The position numbers were made by a program, and so were the translations under genes. Below are positions 51,086 to 60,697 of a stretch of DNA of 64,000 bases, one piece after another. This DNA is from Nocardia cyriacigeorgica. GTDB taxonomy: Bacteria > Actinomycetota > Actinomycetes > Mycobacteriales > Mycobacteriaceae. Numbering within the stretch: position 1 is the first letter of the stretch; each line of letters begins with the position of its first letter. The notes under the pieces were generated by a model that made no database searches, was not told the origin of the DNA, and saw only the letters and a list, made by a program, of their open reading frames with translations. The stretch is from contig NZ_VBUT01000002.1 in NCBI RefSeq assembly GCF_005863245.1, positions 186,001-250,000 of the forward strand. The letters are read 5' to 3'.

Positions 51086-53107
51086 TCACGTGCGGGTCCA
51101 ACCGGTCGGTCCGAGCGTTGTCGCCCGGTTGACGCGATCCCGGCCGTGATCGCGTCGGTCCGCCGCACGAGGGGCGATGAACCCTACCCAGGCGAAGTCG
51201 CGTGCTCTGGTGATGGCGACCATCGTCTGACGGTCCCAGAGCTCGGACCGTTGCCGATCGGCTCCCGTGGAACTGCGCGCCGACGGCCGCGGCGGTTCGG
51301 TGACGTAGAAGATCCCCGTGAACTCGAGACCTTTCGCCCGGTGAACGGTGCCCACTTTGATCGCTTCCGTGCGCTCGCCGCGGTAGTCCTCCAGCGCGGT
51401 GGCGGCGATGCCGGCCTTGCGCAGTCCGTCCACGACCGTGCTGCCGAGCTGACGGCTCGTGGTGATGACAGCGAGTTCGCTCAATGGGGCCGATCGGCGG
51501 CGGATGGCCGTGACCAGCGCGGCGTCGAGTTCGTCGACCGAGCCCTGCCAGTCGACGGTGTCGCCGCCGGGTAGGACGACGCGGGCCTCGTGCAGTGCAC
51601 ATCCGGTGAACCCTTCGAGCCGGCCGAGGGTGTTCAGCGCGTTGACCGTCGCGGCCCGGCGATAGACCGCCGCTCTGTTGCGATAGTTCACGCGGAGCAG
51701 CGCCGTGCGTCCGCGCACGTCGATGCCGGCATCGGCCGGTCGGCAGCCGCCCTCGTACACCTGTTGCTGGCCGTCGCCGACGAGCAGCAGTGGTGCGTCG
51801 TCACCGCCCCCGGCGATGGCGTGTGCCAGGCGCAGCCCGTTGAGGGTGATGTCCTGGATCTCGTCGACGACCACCATGCCGTAGGGCTTGTCGTACGGCT
51901 TCTCGTTCAACATCTCGAGCGCGAGGGAGATCATGTCGTTGAAGTCGGAGATCCGTTGTTTCCGGAGGATCTCGCAGTAGGGGAGATAGAGCTCGTTCCA
52001 GACGAGTCCGCGTTGGTCGCGATCCAGGTCGGGTCCGCTGCGGCCGCTGCGGTCGTGTTCCCAGTAGTGCGGGAGGTCGGGGATACCGCGTCCCTTGATG
52101 ACCCGATCGATTTCGGTGCGCCAGTAATCGGCGCGGGGATCGATGGCGGAGAGGGTGGCCCCGGCGTGACGCCAGGCTTGCTGGAAGGCTGCATCGGTCT
52201 GCTTGGGCTCCACCTTGATGTAGCCGCCACGATCGATGATCAGCTGATTCGCCCACGCATGAAGTCCGACGAACTCGGCGCGGTCGCTCACCTCGCGTGC
52301 GAGGCGACGGAAATGTGTTCGCTGGCAGGCCGCAAGGGTTGTGACGAAGGTCGTGTACAGCGCCGGCCCGCTGTTGTGCCGCAGATGCCGCGCCATCCGG
52401 TGTAGCGCGACCACCGTCTTCCCGGTGCCCGCGGGTCCGCTGATCCATGCCGGGCCGCGGAAATTCCGATTGATCAGGCCGATCTGATCCGGGTCTCGGA
52501 AGGTCTTCCAATCGTCGAGTGGGCGAGCGGCGGCCTGTGCCCGCTGGTGAGCCACCAGATCTGCCCGGTCGATCAATGCCGGCTCCGACGGACTGCGCGG
52601 CGAAACGTCGGTGCGGATCCGCCGGTAGTTCGACGCCCGGGACTCGATCTCGTCCGCGATCGCTCTGGCTCGTGCCGGGCTGAAATCCGGGGTCAGCCTC
52701 GACAAGTTCGCGGCGAAGTCGGCCAGCCGGGTCGAGAGGTGCTGACCGGAGGCCGCTACCTCGATGCCGTCCGGCAACAGCAGGATCGTGCGCATGCGGT
52801 GTGCGACGAGGTAATGCCGATCATTGTGCAGTCCCGCGACGAACGGCTTTGCCTTGCGGGCGATCTCGTCGGTGCGGAGAAACCGCTGGCCCCGCTCGAC
52901 GAAGACCAGTAGGTGCACTCCGCGGCTCCCGATCACGATGGCGGCAGCCTCGTTCACGGGTTGGTGGGGTAGGTCCCGGTGCACAAGCACGTGCCAGAAA
53001 TCGTCGTTCAACGGCACGCTCAGAAAGTTCCGGTGCCGCGGGGTGAGGTCTGGGATCTGCCGAAGGATCTGATAGATCCTGCTCCGCCTCGAATCGCTGT
53101 TGGTCAT
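51086..53107 (-). CDS. UvrD/Rep-like SF1 helicase with degenerate NERD-like N-terminus (helicase 1)
   Basis: A 673-residue ATP-dependent helicase-like protein. Walker A is SGPAGTGKTVVALHR (about 223-237), Walker B VVVDEIQDITLNGLRL (about 412-427), motif III GDGQQQVYEGG, motif IV LRVNYRNRAAVYRR, motif V KVGTVHRAKGLEF and motif VI TMVAITRARDFAWVGF. The N-terminal ~130 residues (FLSVPLNDDFWHVLV, AAIVIGSRGVHLLVFVERG) resemble a nuclease-related domain that lacks the usual E-x-K catalytic pair. The paralogue at 54705-56657 shares the whole layout and lies divergent, 1.6 kb away. The role could be DNA repair or defence; neither is shown by sequence. Confidence 0.85.
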   Translation of the reverse strand: MTNSDSRRSRIYQILRQIPDLTPRHRNFLSVPLNDDFWHVLVHRDLPHQPVNEAAAIVIGSRGVHLLVFVERGQRFLRTDEIARKAKPFVAGLHNDRHYLVAHRMRTILLLPDGIEVAASGQHLSTRLADFAANLSRLTPDFSPARARAIADEIESRASNYRRIRTDVSPRSPSEPALIDRADLVAHQRAQAAARPLDDWKTFRDPDQIGLINRNFRGPAWISGPAGTGKTVVALHRMARHLRHNSGPALYTTFVTTLAACQRTHFRRLAREVSDRAEFVGLHAWANQLIIDRGGYIKVEPKQTDAAFQQAWRHAGATLSAIDPRADYWRTEIDRVIKGRGIPDLPHYWEHDRSGRSGPDLDRDQRGLVWNELYLPYCEILRKQRISDFNDMISLALEMLNEKPYDKPYGMVVVDEIQDITLNGLRLAHAIAGGGDDAPLLLVGDGQQQVYEGGCRPADAGIDVRGRTALLRVNYRNRAAVYRRAATVNALNTLGRLEGFTGCALHEARVVLPGGDTVDWQGSVDELDAALVTAIRRRSAPLSELAVITTSRQLGSTVVDGLRKAGIAATALEDYRGERTEAIKVGTVHRAKGLEFTGIFYVTEPPRPSARSSTGADRQRSELWDRQTMVAITRARDFAWVGFIAPRAADRRDHGRDRVNRATTLGPTGWTRT

Positions 53108-53554
53108 CGCAGACCCCCTTGCCGCTCGACTTCCAGCAATCAACAGTACGGTTAATCCGTTGCAGCCGTGCGTGTTTCGATTACGGAGACCAGAATGTAA
53201 CCAATCCGTGGACGGCCGCGGCGGCCCGCGGCAGGGGGCCGGCTCGGGCTGCGCCGGTCGCCCGCAACGCCCACGTCCGCACGGCATCGGCCGCCGGCCG
53301 AGCACCGCGACCGCCCAGTCGGCGCCGGTGCGCCCGGCGGCTGCATCGGCGTGGTCAGCGATTGCCGTGCTGCCCAGCGGTATCCGGCACGAAGGCGCCG
53401 AGCGCTCCTTCCACGCCCTCGACCGGAGTCGCCATGACCATTACGTCCGTCAACACCATGTCCGCCGCCGTCTGCTGCGGCTGAGGCCGTCGCGGGTTCG
53501 GTCGCGGCGGTCGCTGTGGCCGCCATCAGCGTGACCGATCCGTGCCCGGGGTGA
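53108..53554. other. Non-coding spacer left of the Rv3235-like gene
   Basis: The first ~110 bases are AT-richer and should hold the helicase 1 promoter. The rest is GC-rich without a convincing gene. A 16-codon plus-strand frame, MTITSVNTMSAAVCCG (53434-53484), has GGAG five bases before its ATG and ends in Cys-Cys-Gly. It might be a leader-type peptide but I do not call it a gene. Confidence 0.45.
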
Positions 53555-54115
53555 TCAGCTCAACCGCAGTGCGGTCAGGTGCCAGTCTCGGCTAACGGAT
53601 CGCTCGATGCGGGCGGCGAGGGCCAGCCGACGGGACCCGCGCTGGTATCGGGCGCAGATCTCCGCTGCCTGGTCGTCGATCATCTCCACGTGGAGTCCGG
53701 CCAGGACAGCGGCGCCGAGTTCTCTGCTCGGCACCAGGTCGGCCCGCACCAACGTGCCGACCGCGGCAACGGTGCGTTCGTCGGCGATTCCGGACAGCTG
53801 GGAGACCGGGCGCCGATGGTCGAGTACTTCCAGCGCCACCCGCAGTGATCGTTCGGCGGCTTGCCGTGCCTGTTCCAACGCCTCACCGCCGTGATTCGAC
53901 CTCGTCGCCGAGCACGCCGCTCTGCGGATTCCTGCGGGTACTCGATGAGTGGCCGGTGGCGTCCGAGGTCGTAAGCGACGTCGGCATGGCGCCGCTTCGG
54001 GTTCCGTCCGTAGGGGTTCCCGCTGTAGAGGTTCCCGCGAAGCGTGCGGCGTGTACGGCCGCGACGGCGGTTCGTACATGGGAATGGGCAGCAGTTCTAT
54101 CCGGAACTCATCCAT
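53555..54115 (-). CDS. Rv3235-family protein
   Basis: A 186-residue protein. The C-terminal half matches the Rv3235 family seen across actinobacteria: ALEVLDHRRPVSQLSGIADE (about 96-115), a central strand region, then AAEICARYQRGSRRLALAAR near the end. The N-terminal 80 residues are Pro/Arg-rich and poorly conserved (IELLPIPMYEPPSRPYTP). No function is known. The ATG at 54115 has GAGGGGGAT in front. It lies between the two divergent helicases, on the strand of helicase 1, 447 bases upstream of it. Confidence 0.75.
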   Translation of the reverse strand: MDEFRIELLPIPMYEPPSRPYTPHASREPLQREPLRTEPEAAPCRRRLRPRTPPATHRVPAGIRRAACSATRSNHGGEALEQARQAAERSLRVALEVLDHRRPVSQLSGIADERTVAAVGTLVRADLVPSRELGAAVLAGLHVEMIDDQAAEICARYQRGSRRLALAARIERSVSRDWHLTALRLS

Positions 54116-54704
54116 CGGTATCCCCCTCGCAGATGATCGCCGGAGCGCGATCGGCTGGAAACCAGCATGGCATTCGAGGAAATCTGTGCGCCACGTTTCG
54201 CGCGGGATTCGTCGCACACGCACTGTCGCATCGGCGTTTTCGGAAGTCGACGGCGTGTCGAGTCGAGCGTGCTATCGGCGAGAAATCCGCACGCCGGACT
54301 CTGCTGCGCCGCCTCGGCACTGGCTGCCCCGGACCGTCGCGAAGGCTGCCGTCGCGGTCGGGGCCGCGTAGCACGCTGTCAGCGGTGACCATCCACGCGG
54401 GAAGTCACTGCACGCCGAGTCGCCGAGCTCCGGCGGCGCACGACATCGCGGTAGGGGTGGTCGATGCGGCCTCGGGTGGTGCGGGTGGCTGGGGGCATCA
54501 GGCGGTGGATCGACGTCGGCGCAGTCGTCGGCTCGCGTGGACCAGCGCAGACCCGGGCGGAAGCCGTGCGACACAAATGCAACGACATCTGCAAGAACAT
54601 TCGCCAATTATGTTGGAAACAAGCAGAATTCACTGTTGAAGCAACAATGTTCCGGTAAACTTCCTCCTCGGATGCAAACATCATCCGAAAGCAGGGGATC
54701 ACTC
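54116..54704. other. Intergenic region upstream of helicase 2, with AT-rich segment
   Basis: No gene is supported in these 589 bases. From about 54545 the composition becomes markedly richer in A and T than the surrounding DNA, the strongest such shift in the window. It contains related short dyads: TGTTGAAGCAACA (54634-54646), a similar TGTTGGAAACAAGCA (54611-54625) and GATGCAAACATC (54671-54682). These could be operator sites for helicase 2. Confidence 0.5.
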
Positions 54705-56657
54705 ATGACCGATATTGCTCGTGAGCGCAGGCGACGGTGGGTCGAGCGCACATTGGCTGATCTGCCGCGGCTCACGGCGGCGCAGCGGCGGTTTCTCTCG
54801 GTTCCGTTGTCCGAGCGCGACTGGCATCTCTTGGTCGATCGCGCCGGTGACAACGAGGGTCGAGCATCAGGGTTCGCGATCGGTCGTACGGGTGTGTACG
54901 CCTTGGTGTTCACCGATGTGGTGCCCTCACGCGCTTACCTGGCCCGGATTCGCAAACATGCCGAGGAGGCCTTCGCGGGCCTGCTGTTCGGGCGTGAACA
55001 GTTCGTCCCGCACATGCTCGACATCATGCTGCTGATGACGTCGGCGGTGCGGGTGGAGGCGCATGATCAGTTCCTCGCGGTCGACGAATCGACGATCCGG
55101 GAAACGCTCCTGTCGGGCGAGTCCAAACTGTCCAAACGTCGTGCACGTGATATCGCTCTGTCGGTATCGGACCGATTGACCTGGTATCAACGGATTTCCA
55201 CGGATTCGGCCCCTGCGGCCGACGCGGTGGCGGCCGACGGCCTGTTCGGCGAATCGTCGCTGGCAGACGATGCGAGAGCGAACGGACTGGCCCGCCCGTT
55301 CCGCGAGTGGATGACCTTCCTCGATCCGGAACAGCTCGCTCTCGTGCACGCGAATTTCAACGGCCCGGCCAGATTCAGCGGCCCGGCAGGCACCGGGAAA
55401 TCGGTCGTCGCGCTGCACCGGATGGCCCATTTCGCCAAACACAACCCCGGCCGGCTGCTGTTCACCAGCTTCGTCAAGACCTTGCCCGCCTATCACGAGC
55501 AGAGCTTCGCCCACCTGGCGCCGCACGCGCGCGGCCGCGCGAAATTCATCGGCCTGCATGCGTGGACGATCGACTTCCTGAAGCGGCGCGAAGTCCCCTA
55601 CTACCTCGACTCCACCATTCGCGAGGATGCCTTCGCCCGCGCCTGGAGCCGGGCGCGCGAGGTGCTCGGCCGGATCGAAGGCACCGATTACCAGTATTGG
55701 CAAGACGAACTGGACCGCACGATCAAAGGCCGTGGCCTGGAGACGCGCGACGCGTACAAAGCGATCAAACGCACCGGCCGCGACGGCATTCAACTCCACG
55801 GCAGCCGCCGCGACTACGTGTGGGAGCACCTGTATCGGCCGTACCAGGCGCGCATGGCCAACCGCGGCGCCGACGATTTCAACGACATCATCCGCAAGGC
55901 CATCGACGAATTGCGGGCCCGGCCGTTGGACAGCACCGAGGATTACGCGATGGTCGTCGTCGACGAGGTCCAGGATTTCACCTTGATGCAGCTGCGGCTG
56001 GTCCATCAGATCGCCGGGGGCGGCCCCGATGCGAACCTGCTCATGGTCGGCGACGGGCAGCAGCAGGTTTATGCCGGTGGCTGGCGAATCTCCGATGCCG
56101 GGATTCCGCTGCTGGGCCGCGGCCGAATTCTGCGGCGGAACTACCGCAATCGAGAGGCGATCCTGCGCTACACCCAGCAGATCGAGGCCGGAAACAGTGT
56201 CGACGATCTCGACGGCGGCCAAGGATTCGTGCTGCGCGACAGCGACTCCGTGCTGCCCGGCGGCGAGGCCACGGACCGATTCGTCGGCCGGACGGAAATC
56301 GACACCGTGCTGGTCCGGGCCATCAAGGACTCCGGTCTGCCGGCCACCGATATCGCCGTCATCGTGAATACGAGGAAGCAGGCCGAGCACTTCCAAGAAG
56401 TCCTGGAACAGGCCAACTTCGCGGTGCTCTCGCTCGAGGAATACGACGGCACCCAACTCGACTGCATCAAGGTCGGCACCGTCTACCGCGCCAAAGGCAT
56501 GGATTTCGCCGCCGTCTTCCACATCGCGGACAAACCCATCGACACCACCCACCTGACCGGCGGCGCCCGCGACCGCGCGGAACTGCTCGCCCGTCAGCGA
56601 TTGGTGGCGGTGAGCCGTCCACGCGACTACCTGTGGGTCGCGTATCTGACAGACTGA
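54705..56657 (+). CDS. UvrD/Rep-like SF1 helicase with degenerate NERD-like N-terminus (helicase 2)
   Basis: A 650-residue paralogue of helicase 1. Walker A SGPAGTGKSVVALHRMAHFA (about 225-244), Walker B MVVVDEVQDFTLMQLRLVHQ, motif III VGDGQQQVYAGG, motif IV LRRNYRNREAILR, motif V KVGTVYRAKGMDF and motif VI VAVSRPRDYLWVAYL. Motif VI has Ser-Arg-Pro in place of the usual Thr-Arg-Ala of helicase 1. The N-terminus (FLSVPLSERDWHLLV, GFAIGRTGVYALVFTD) matches that of helicase 1 and lacks NERD catalytic residues. Only four bases separate its stop from the histidine phosphatase start. Confidence 0.85.
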   Translation: MTDIARERRRRWVERTLADLPRLTAAQRRFLSVPLSERDWHLLVDRAGDNEGRASGFAIGRTGVYALVFTDVVPSRAYLARIRKHAEEAFAGLLFGREQFVPHMLDIMLLMTSAVRVEAHDQFLAVDESTIRETLLSGESKLSKRRARDIALSVSDRLTWYQRISTDSAPAADAVAADGLFGESSLADDARANGLARPFREWMTFLDPEQLALVHANFNGPARFSGPAGTGKSVVALHRMAHFAKHNPGRLLFTSFVKTLPAYHEQSFAHLAPHARGRAKFIGLHAWTIDFLKRREVPYYLDSTIREDAFARAWSRAREVLGRIEGTDYQYWQDELDRTIKGRGLETRDAYKAIKRTGRDGIQLHGSRRDYVWEHLYRPYQARMANRGADDFNDIIRKAIDELRARPLDSTEDYAMVVVDEVQDFTLMQLRLVHQIAGGGPDANLLMVGDGQQQVYAGGWRISDAGIPLLGRGRILRRNYRNREAILRYTQQIEAGNSVDDLDGGQGFVLRDSDSVLPGGEATDRFVGRTEIDTVLVRAIKDSGLPATDIAVIVNTRKQAEHFQEVLEQANFAVLSLEEYDGTQLDCIKVGTVYRAKGMDFAAVFHIADKPIDTTHLTGGARDRAELLARQRLVAVSRPRDYLWVAYLTD

Positions 56658-56661
56658 GACG

Positions 56662-57369
56662 GTGCGCGAAGCGATCGCCTACCCGCTTCCCCGGCCGACC
56701 GAAATCGCCGGTGTCTGGGCGATCAGGCACGGCCAGAGCACCGTGAACGCGGCCTCCGGCGGCCCCGACGCCGAGACCCGCACCCGCGTCCCCGACTGGA
56801 CCATCGAGCTGTCCCCGCTGGGCAGGCAGCAGGCCGCCGCTCTCGGCGCATGGTGGGCCGGGTTCGACGGCGACCGCCCCGGCCTGGTCCTCTGCTCGCC
56901 GTATCTGCGCACGCGGCAAACATGGGCGGCGATGGAGCAGGCGGCGCGAGGTTCCGGTGCCGATCCGATTGTCGTGGTTGACGAGCGCCTGCGGGACCGC
57001 GAAATGGGTGCGCTCGAGCTGTCGTCACCCGCCGCGATCCGACGAGGTGCGCCTGAAGAAGCCGAACGTCGAGCGCGACTGGGGGATTGGTTCTATCGGC
57101 CGCCGGGTGGCGAGTCGCTCGCCGACGTTACCCTGCGCGTTCGCGATCTCATCAACGATCTCGAAAGCCCGGCCGCACGAGTTCAGATCCTGATCGTCGC
57201 CCACGACGCGACCATCGCCGCGCTACGCCGCATCTTCGCCGGTCCGGGTCCGGAGTTGCCCGACGAACTGCCGCCGGTTCCGAACGCCTCTGTTTCCCAG
57301 TGGATCCAGGATCAGGGGCGGCTGAGACTCGTTCGCTGGGGTGAGAGCGTGGACCAGGGCATCGGCTGA
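56662..57369 (+). CDS. Histidine phosphatase family protein (phosphoglycerate-mutase-like)
   Basis: A 235-residue phosphatase. The catalytic histidine is in IRHGQSTVNAASGG (His about residue 23), the phosphate-binding Arg in CSPYLRTRQTWAAM, the acid in DERLRDREMGALE and the second histidine in LIVAHDATIAALRR. The domain is complete. It may act on a phosphorylated metabolite, nucleotide or protein. It starts at a GTG four bases after helicase 2, so the two are almost certainly cotranscribed, which is an uncommon partner for a helicase. Confidence 0.87.
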   Translation: MREAIAYPLPRPTEIAGVWAIRHGQSTVNAASGGPDAETRTRVPDWTIELSPLGRQQAAALGAWWAGFDGDRPGLVLCSPYLRTRQTWAAMEQAARGSGADPIVVVDERLRDREMGALELSSPAAIRRGAPEEAERRARLGDWFYRPPGGESLADVTLRVRDLINDLESPAARVQILIVAHDATIAALRRIFAGPGPELPDELPPVPNASVSQWIQDQGRLRLVRWGESVDQGIG

Positions 57370-57455
57370 TCAGATCCGGTCGAGCCCCGAGCACACATTG
57401 ACCGCCGACCACAACATGCCCCGCCCTACCACACTGGCGAGCGCGCGCAACCAGA

Positions 57456-59110
57456 TCAACGGCGCTCGACCCGAACTGCGGGTGGTGCGACCGGACCACG
57501 ACCGCTGAGGTAGGCCTCCAACACATCGAGATCCATCGGGCCCACGGTCAGATCGGTCCCACGCGCGAACACGCTGAACCCATCACCACCGGAGGCGAGG
57601 AAGTTGTTCGTCGTCACCCGATACACCGCGACCTCGTTCAACGCCTCACCGCCGATGCGGACACTGCTTCTGTCGACCTTGTTCCCGGCCGGCGCCGCGT
57701 CGTCATAGGCGTAGGAGATACCGGCCACCGACAGGATGGTCGGCTTGTCCGGCTTGCTCCACTGTTGTTCGAGCAGGTCGACGATCTGCCGGCCGGTCAG
57801 GCTGACGGTCACCACCTGATTGCCGAACGGCTGCCGAACGTGATCGGCCCCGCCCCGATATCGGCGCGCACACCACCCGGGTTCATGAATGCCGCCACCG
57901 CCTGCGCGGGTCCGTCGGTGGTGTCGAGCATGGCGTCGGCGATGAGGCTGCCCAGCGGCGATTCACTACCCGGAGCCGCCGATTTCGGCAACGGCTCGGC
58001 CGCGGTTCCCACCACCCGCTCGGCTCTCGGCGCGGCCGCGGCGGCGAAGAAGTCGATCAGCTCGACCGTCGCCGGGTCGGGTGCCACGTCCCGGGTCACC
58101 ACCCGGTTGACCGCCCGCACGTCGACGCCAGCGTCCCCGAAACGCACTGTCACGTCGGTGATCAGCCGGCCATATGACGCCGCCTGCGTCACGATCTTGC
58201 CGTCGAATTCGCACACATACGACTGGTGGCTGTGCGCGGTGAACAGCACCCGCACCGCCGGATCTGTGCGCCGGGCCAGCTCGGGCACGTTCGGCGTGAT
58301 GTTCGCGCACCCGTTATAGTCGGCATCGGGCACCTGTTGCTTCCCGCCGTCGTGCACCAACCCGACGATGACCTCGGCACCCGCGCCGAGCATCTCCGGC
58401 ACGTGCCGGTTGATCGCGTCCGCCGGATCGCCGAACGTGTTTCCGCGAATGCCCTCCGGGAAAACGATCTGCGCGGTTTCCGGCGTCACGACACCGATCA
58501 CGCCGATCTTGTGCCCGCCAACCTCGGCCATCGTCCACGGCCGAAGCCCCGGCGGCAGCTGCCCGTCGGCGTCGGTCATATTCGCGGCGAGATACGGAAA
58601 CGCGGCCCCGGTGAACAGTGTTCCGGGCGAACATCCGTCGAGCGCGCATCCGCCCTGCTGCATCCGGGTCAGTTCCCGCACACCGTCGTCGAGTTCGTGG
58701 TTGCCGACCGCCGACGCCGCAGGCCGCAGTGAGTTCAGGTAAGTCACCGTCGGCTCGTCGTGGAACAGCGACGACACCAGCGGGCTCGCCCCGAAGTTGT
58801 CGCCCGCCAACAGCACCGCGCTGTCCGGGTAGGCGGCGCGCAGCCGCGACAGATGGGTCGCCAAGTAGGCGGCCCCGCCCGCAGCCTCGCCCGCGATCTG
58901 CCCGTTCGACCCTTCGGGTGGTTGCAGATGCCCGTGCAGATCGTTGAACCCGAACAGGTGCACGTCACCCGGCTGGGGTTCGGGCAGATCCTCCGTCGAG
59001 ACGAGCCTGGCCGTGCCGGACGATGTCGGCTGCTCGGCGGCGCATCCGGCGAGCAGGCTCACGCTGAGCAGTCCGGCGCAGAGGGCGACGATGCGATGAC
59101 AGACGCTCAT
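57456..59110 (-). pseudogene. 5'-nucleotidase / UDP-sugar hydrolase lipoprotein, broken by a small deletion
   Basis: An exported nucleotidase split between two frames. The 5' part (59110 to 57809) has a lipobox LLAGC (Cys about 20), the metallophosphatase motifs FGFNDLHGHL, LLAGDNFGAS, AVGNHELDDG and TAHSHQSYV, and the beginning of the C-terminal domain (FMNPGGVRADI). It ends out of frame as FGSRSAIRW. The 3' part resumes in another frame as QPFGNQVVTVSLTGRQIVDL and continues to 57456. Intact relatives have a few residues between the conserved ITFG and QPFGN phrases that are missing here, so a short non-triplet deletion near 57825-57840, flanked by repeated CGTTCGGCA, is likely. An assembly error is the alternative. 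Confidence 0.8.
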
Positions 59111-59230
59111 GCGCTCCGACGGTGCCAGACCCGGTGGGCGTGAATGCGACGGAGGGGTGAATTCTGGAGCTCCCTGTCGCAGCCGGAACAGTCCGGGTCG
59201 ATGCGCGAGTCTGGCCTCCACACCAGCCGG

Positions 59231-60265
59231 TCACAGATGCCGAGCCAGCCGACGTGCCAGGTAACGGCTGTCGCGCCCGACGCCGTGCAATGTTCCCGAC
59301 AGGATGGATCGCTGATACTCCAGTCCGATGAACGCGAGGCCGGGGTGCGTTGTGGACATTCCGTTGCGATGCTGTGGGAACCCCGTGCCGTCGAAGGCGA
59401 TCAGACCCTCCAGGTACGCGAGCGCCGGCCGGTACCCGGTGGCGAGGACGACGGCGTCGACCCGAGTGGTTCGCCCGTCCGCCCAGCGCAGGTCCGTTCC
59501 TTCGGCGGCGGTGAACATTTCGGTGACCTCGGGATGTCCGCCGTCGATGAGCTCACGGTGACCGTTGGTATCGATGATCGGGATCGTCCCGCTGTGAAAG
59601 AACCGTCCGGCGGGCAGCCGCGCGGCCAGCGACAGCACCCGCCAGAACCGGGAATCAGCCGGAATCGGCTCGGTGGTCGCGTATCGCAGCGGGGTGCGCG
59701 AGGCCAGGATCACCTCCGCGTGCGTGGCCAGTTCCACGGCGATCTGGAACGCCGAATTCCCCGAACCCACCACGACGACACGCTGTCCCGCAAAGGGTTC
59801 CGGTGACCGGTAGTCAGCGCTGTGCCGGACCTCGCCGGTGTAGGAATTCAGTGCGGGAAGGTTCGGGCGGTGCGGATTGCCGAACATGCCGGACGCCGCG
59901 ATCACCACCGGTGCGGTGAATTCCGTGCCGTCCGTGGTCCGCACGCGGTACCCGCCGTCGGTGCGTGACACCGTGCGTACCCGCTGTCCGGTGCACACCG
60001 TCAGGTCTTCGGCGCAGCGGCGCAGGTATGCGGCGACTTCGTCGCGGGTCGGGTAGCGGTTCGGGTCGCCGGGGAAAGGCCGGCCGGGCAGGCTGTCGAG
60101 ATGCGCCGGAGTGAACAGCCGGAGGCTGTCGTAGTAGTGCGGCCACGAGCCCGCGGTATCGTCACCGGCTTCCAAAACCAGTGGGCGCAGTCCACGTTCC
60201 TGTAGGGCCAGTGCCGCGGCGATACCGGCTTGACCGGCGCCGATGACGATCGCTGAGGTATCCAT
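59231..60265 (-). CDS. FAD-dependent NAD(P)-binding oxidoreductase (CzcO/flavin-monooxygenase-like)
   Basis: A 344-residue flavoprotein. The FAD site is AIVIGAGQAGIAAALALQER (about 5-24), then GSWPHYYDSLRLFTPAHLDS typical of the CzcO group, the NADP site VVVGSGNSAFQIAVELATHA (about 163-182) and the late ATGYRPALAYL motif. It is shorter than Baeyer-Villiger monooxygenases and lacks a perfect fingerprint F-x-G-x-x-x-H, so a general NAD(P)H-linked oxidase or monooxygenase is the safest call. It is divergent from the excalibur-domain protein. Confidence 0.87.
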   Translation of the reverse strand: MDTSAIVIGAGQAGIAAALALQERGLRPLVLEAGDDTAGSWPHYYDSLRLFTPAHLDSLPGRPFPGDPNRYPTRDEVAAYLRRCAEDLTVCTGQRVRTVSRTDGGYRVRTTDGTEFTAPVVIAASGMFGNPHRPNLPALNSYTGEVRHSADYRSPEPFAGQRVVVVGSGNSAFQIAVELATHAEVILASRTPLRYATTEPIPADSRFWRVLSLAARLPAGRFFHSGTIPIIDTNGHRELIDGGHPEVTEMFTAAEGTDLRWADGRTTRVDAVVLATGYRPALAYLEGLIAFDGTGFPQHRNGMSTTHPGLAFIGLEYQRSILSGTLHGVGRDSRYLARRLARHL

Positions 60266-60390
60266 GACGGCCCGATCGTGACAGCCGCCCGAACCTCAGC
60301 GCAATCGAATTACGTCGGCAGTCGACCGCCTCACAGGCACCACCGACCCCATGAGAGAATCATCGGCGTTTCACAAGTGAATGGAGCAAG

Positions 60391-60645
60391 ATGAGAATCG
60401 CCGCTGTTCTCGGGACGTCCGCTGTCGCTGTCGGTCTGGTCCTGTCGGTTCCGGTGCAGGCCTCGGCTCAGCCGGGGCCGGGATGCCATGAGTCCTACGA
60501 CCCGTGCGTGCCGATCACCTCCGACGTGGACTGCGCCGGTGGGAGCGGGAACGGGCCGGAGTACACCGGGCGGGTGCGGGTGATCGGACCGGATGAGTAC
60601 GACCTCGACCGCGACGGGAACGGAATCGGCTGCGAGAACAGCTGA
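60391..60645 (+). CDS. Secreted excalibur calcium-binding domain protein
   Basis: An 84-residue exported protein: signal peptide (AVLGTSAVAVGLVLSVPVQA, cleavage near ASAQ) followed by a single excalibur domain. DVDCAGGSGNGPEYTG begins the domain and the calcium-type loop DLDRDGNGIGCE closes it, with paired cysteines. Excalibur domains bind calcium extracellularly in surface or nuclease-linked proteins. The ATG at 60391 has a GGAGCAAG site. It is probably terminated by the hairpin that follows. Confidence 0.9.
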   Translation: MRIAAVLGTSAVAVGLVLSVPVQASAQPGPGCHESYDPCVPITSDVDCAGGSGNGPEYTGRVRVIGPDEYDLDRDGNGIGCENS

Positions 60646-60651
60646 TTCCTG

Positions 60652-60697
60652 ATCGGCCGGGTCCGGTCCGTGGTCCGGACCCGAGGCCTCGGCCGAT
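60652..60697. terminator. Hairpin between convergent genes
   Basis: ATCGGCC with GGCCGAT forms an outer stem and GGGTCCGG with CCGGACCC an inner stem (60659-60666 with 60675-60682). It exactly fills the gap between the excalibur gene and the convergent lipoprotein gene. Confidence 0.6.

Noticed and set aside
49185..51149. 654-codon frame antisense to the EF-G-like gene
   Set aside because: His/Arg/Gln-rich shadow with no recognisable domain.
53434..53484. 16-residue frame MTITSVNTMSAAVCCG as a possible RiPP precursor or cysteine leader
   Set aside because: It has a fair ribosome site, but there is no modifying enzyme or sulfur gene nearby and it is too short to support without comparison.
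53152..53526. A 124-codon minus-strand frame upstream of helicase 1
   Set aside because: Gly/Arg/Ala-rich noise without ribosome site; it runs through the likely promoter.
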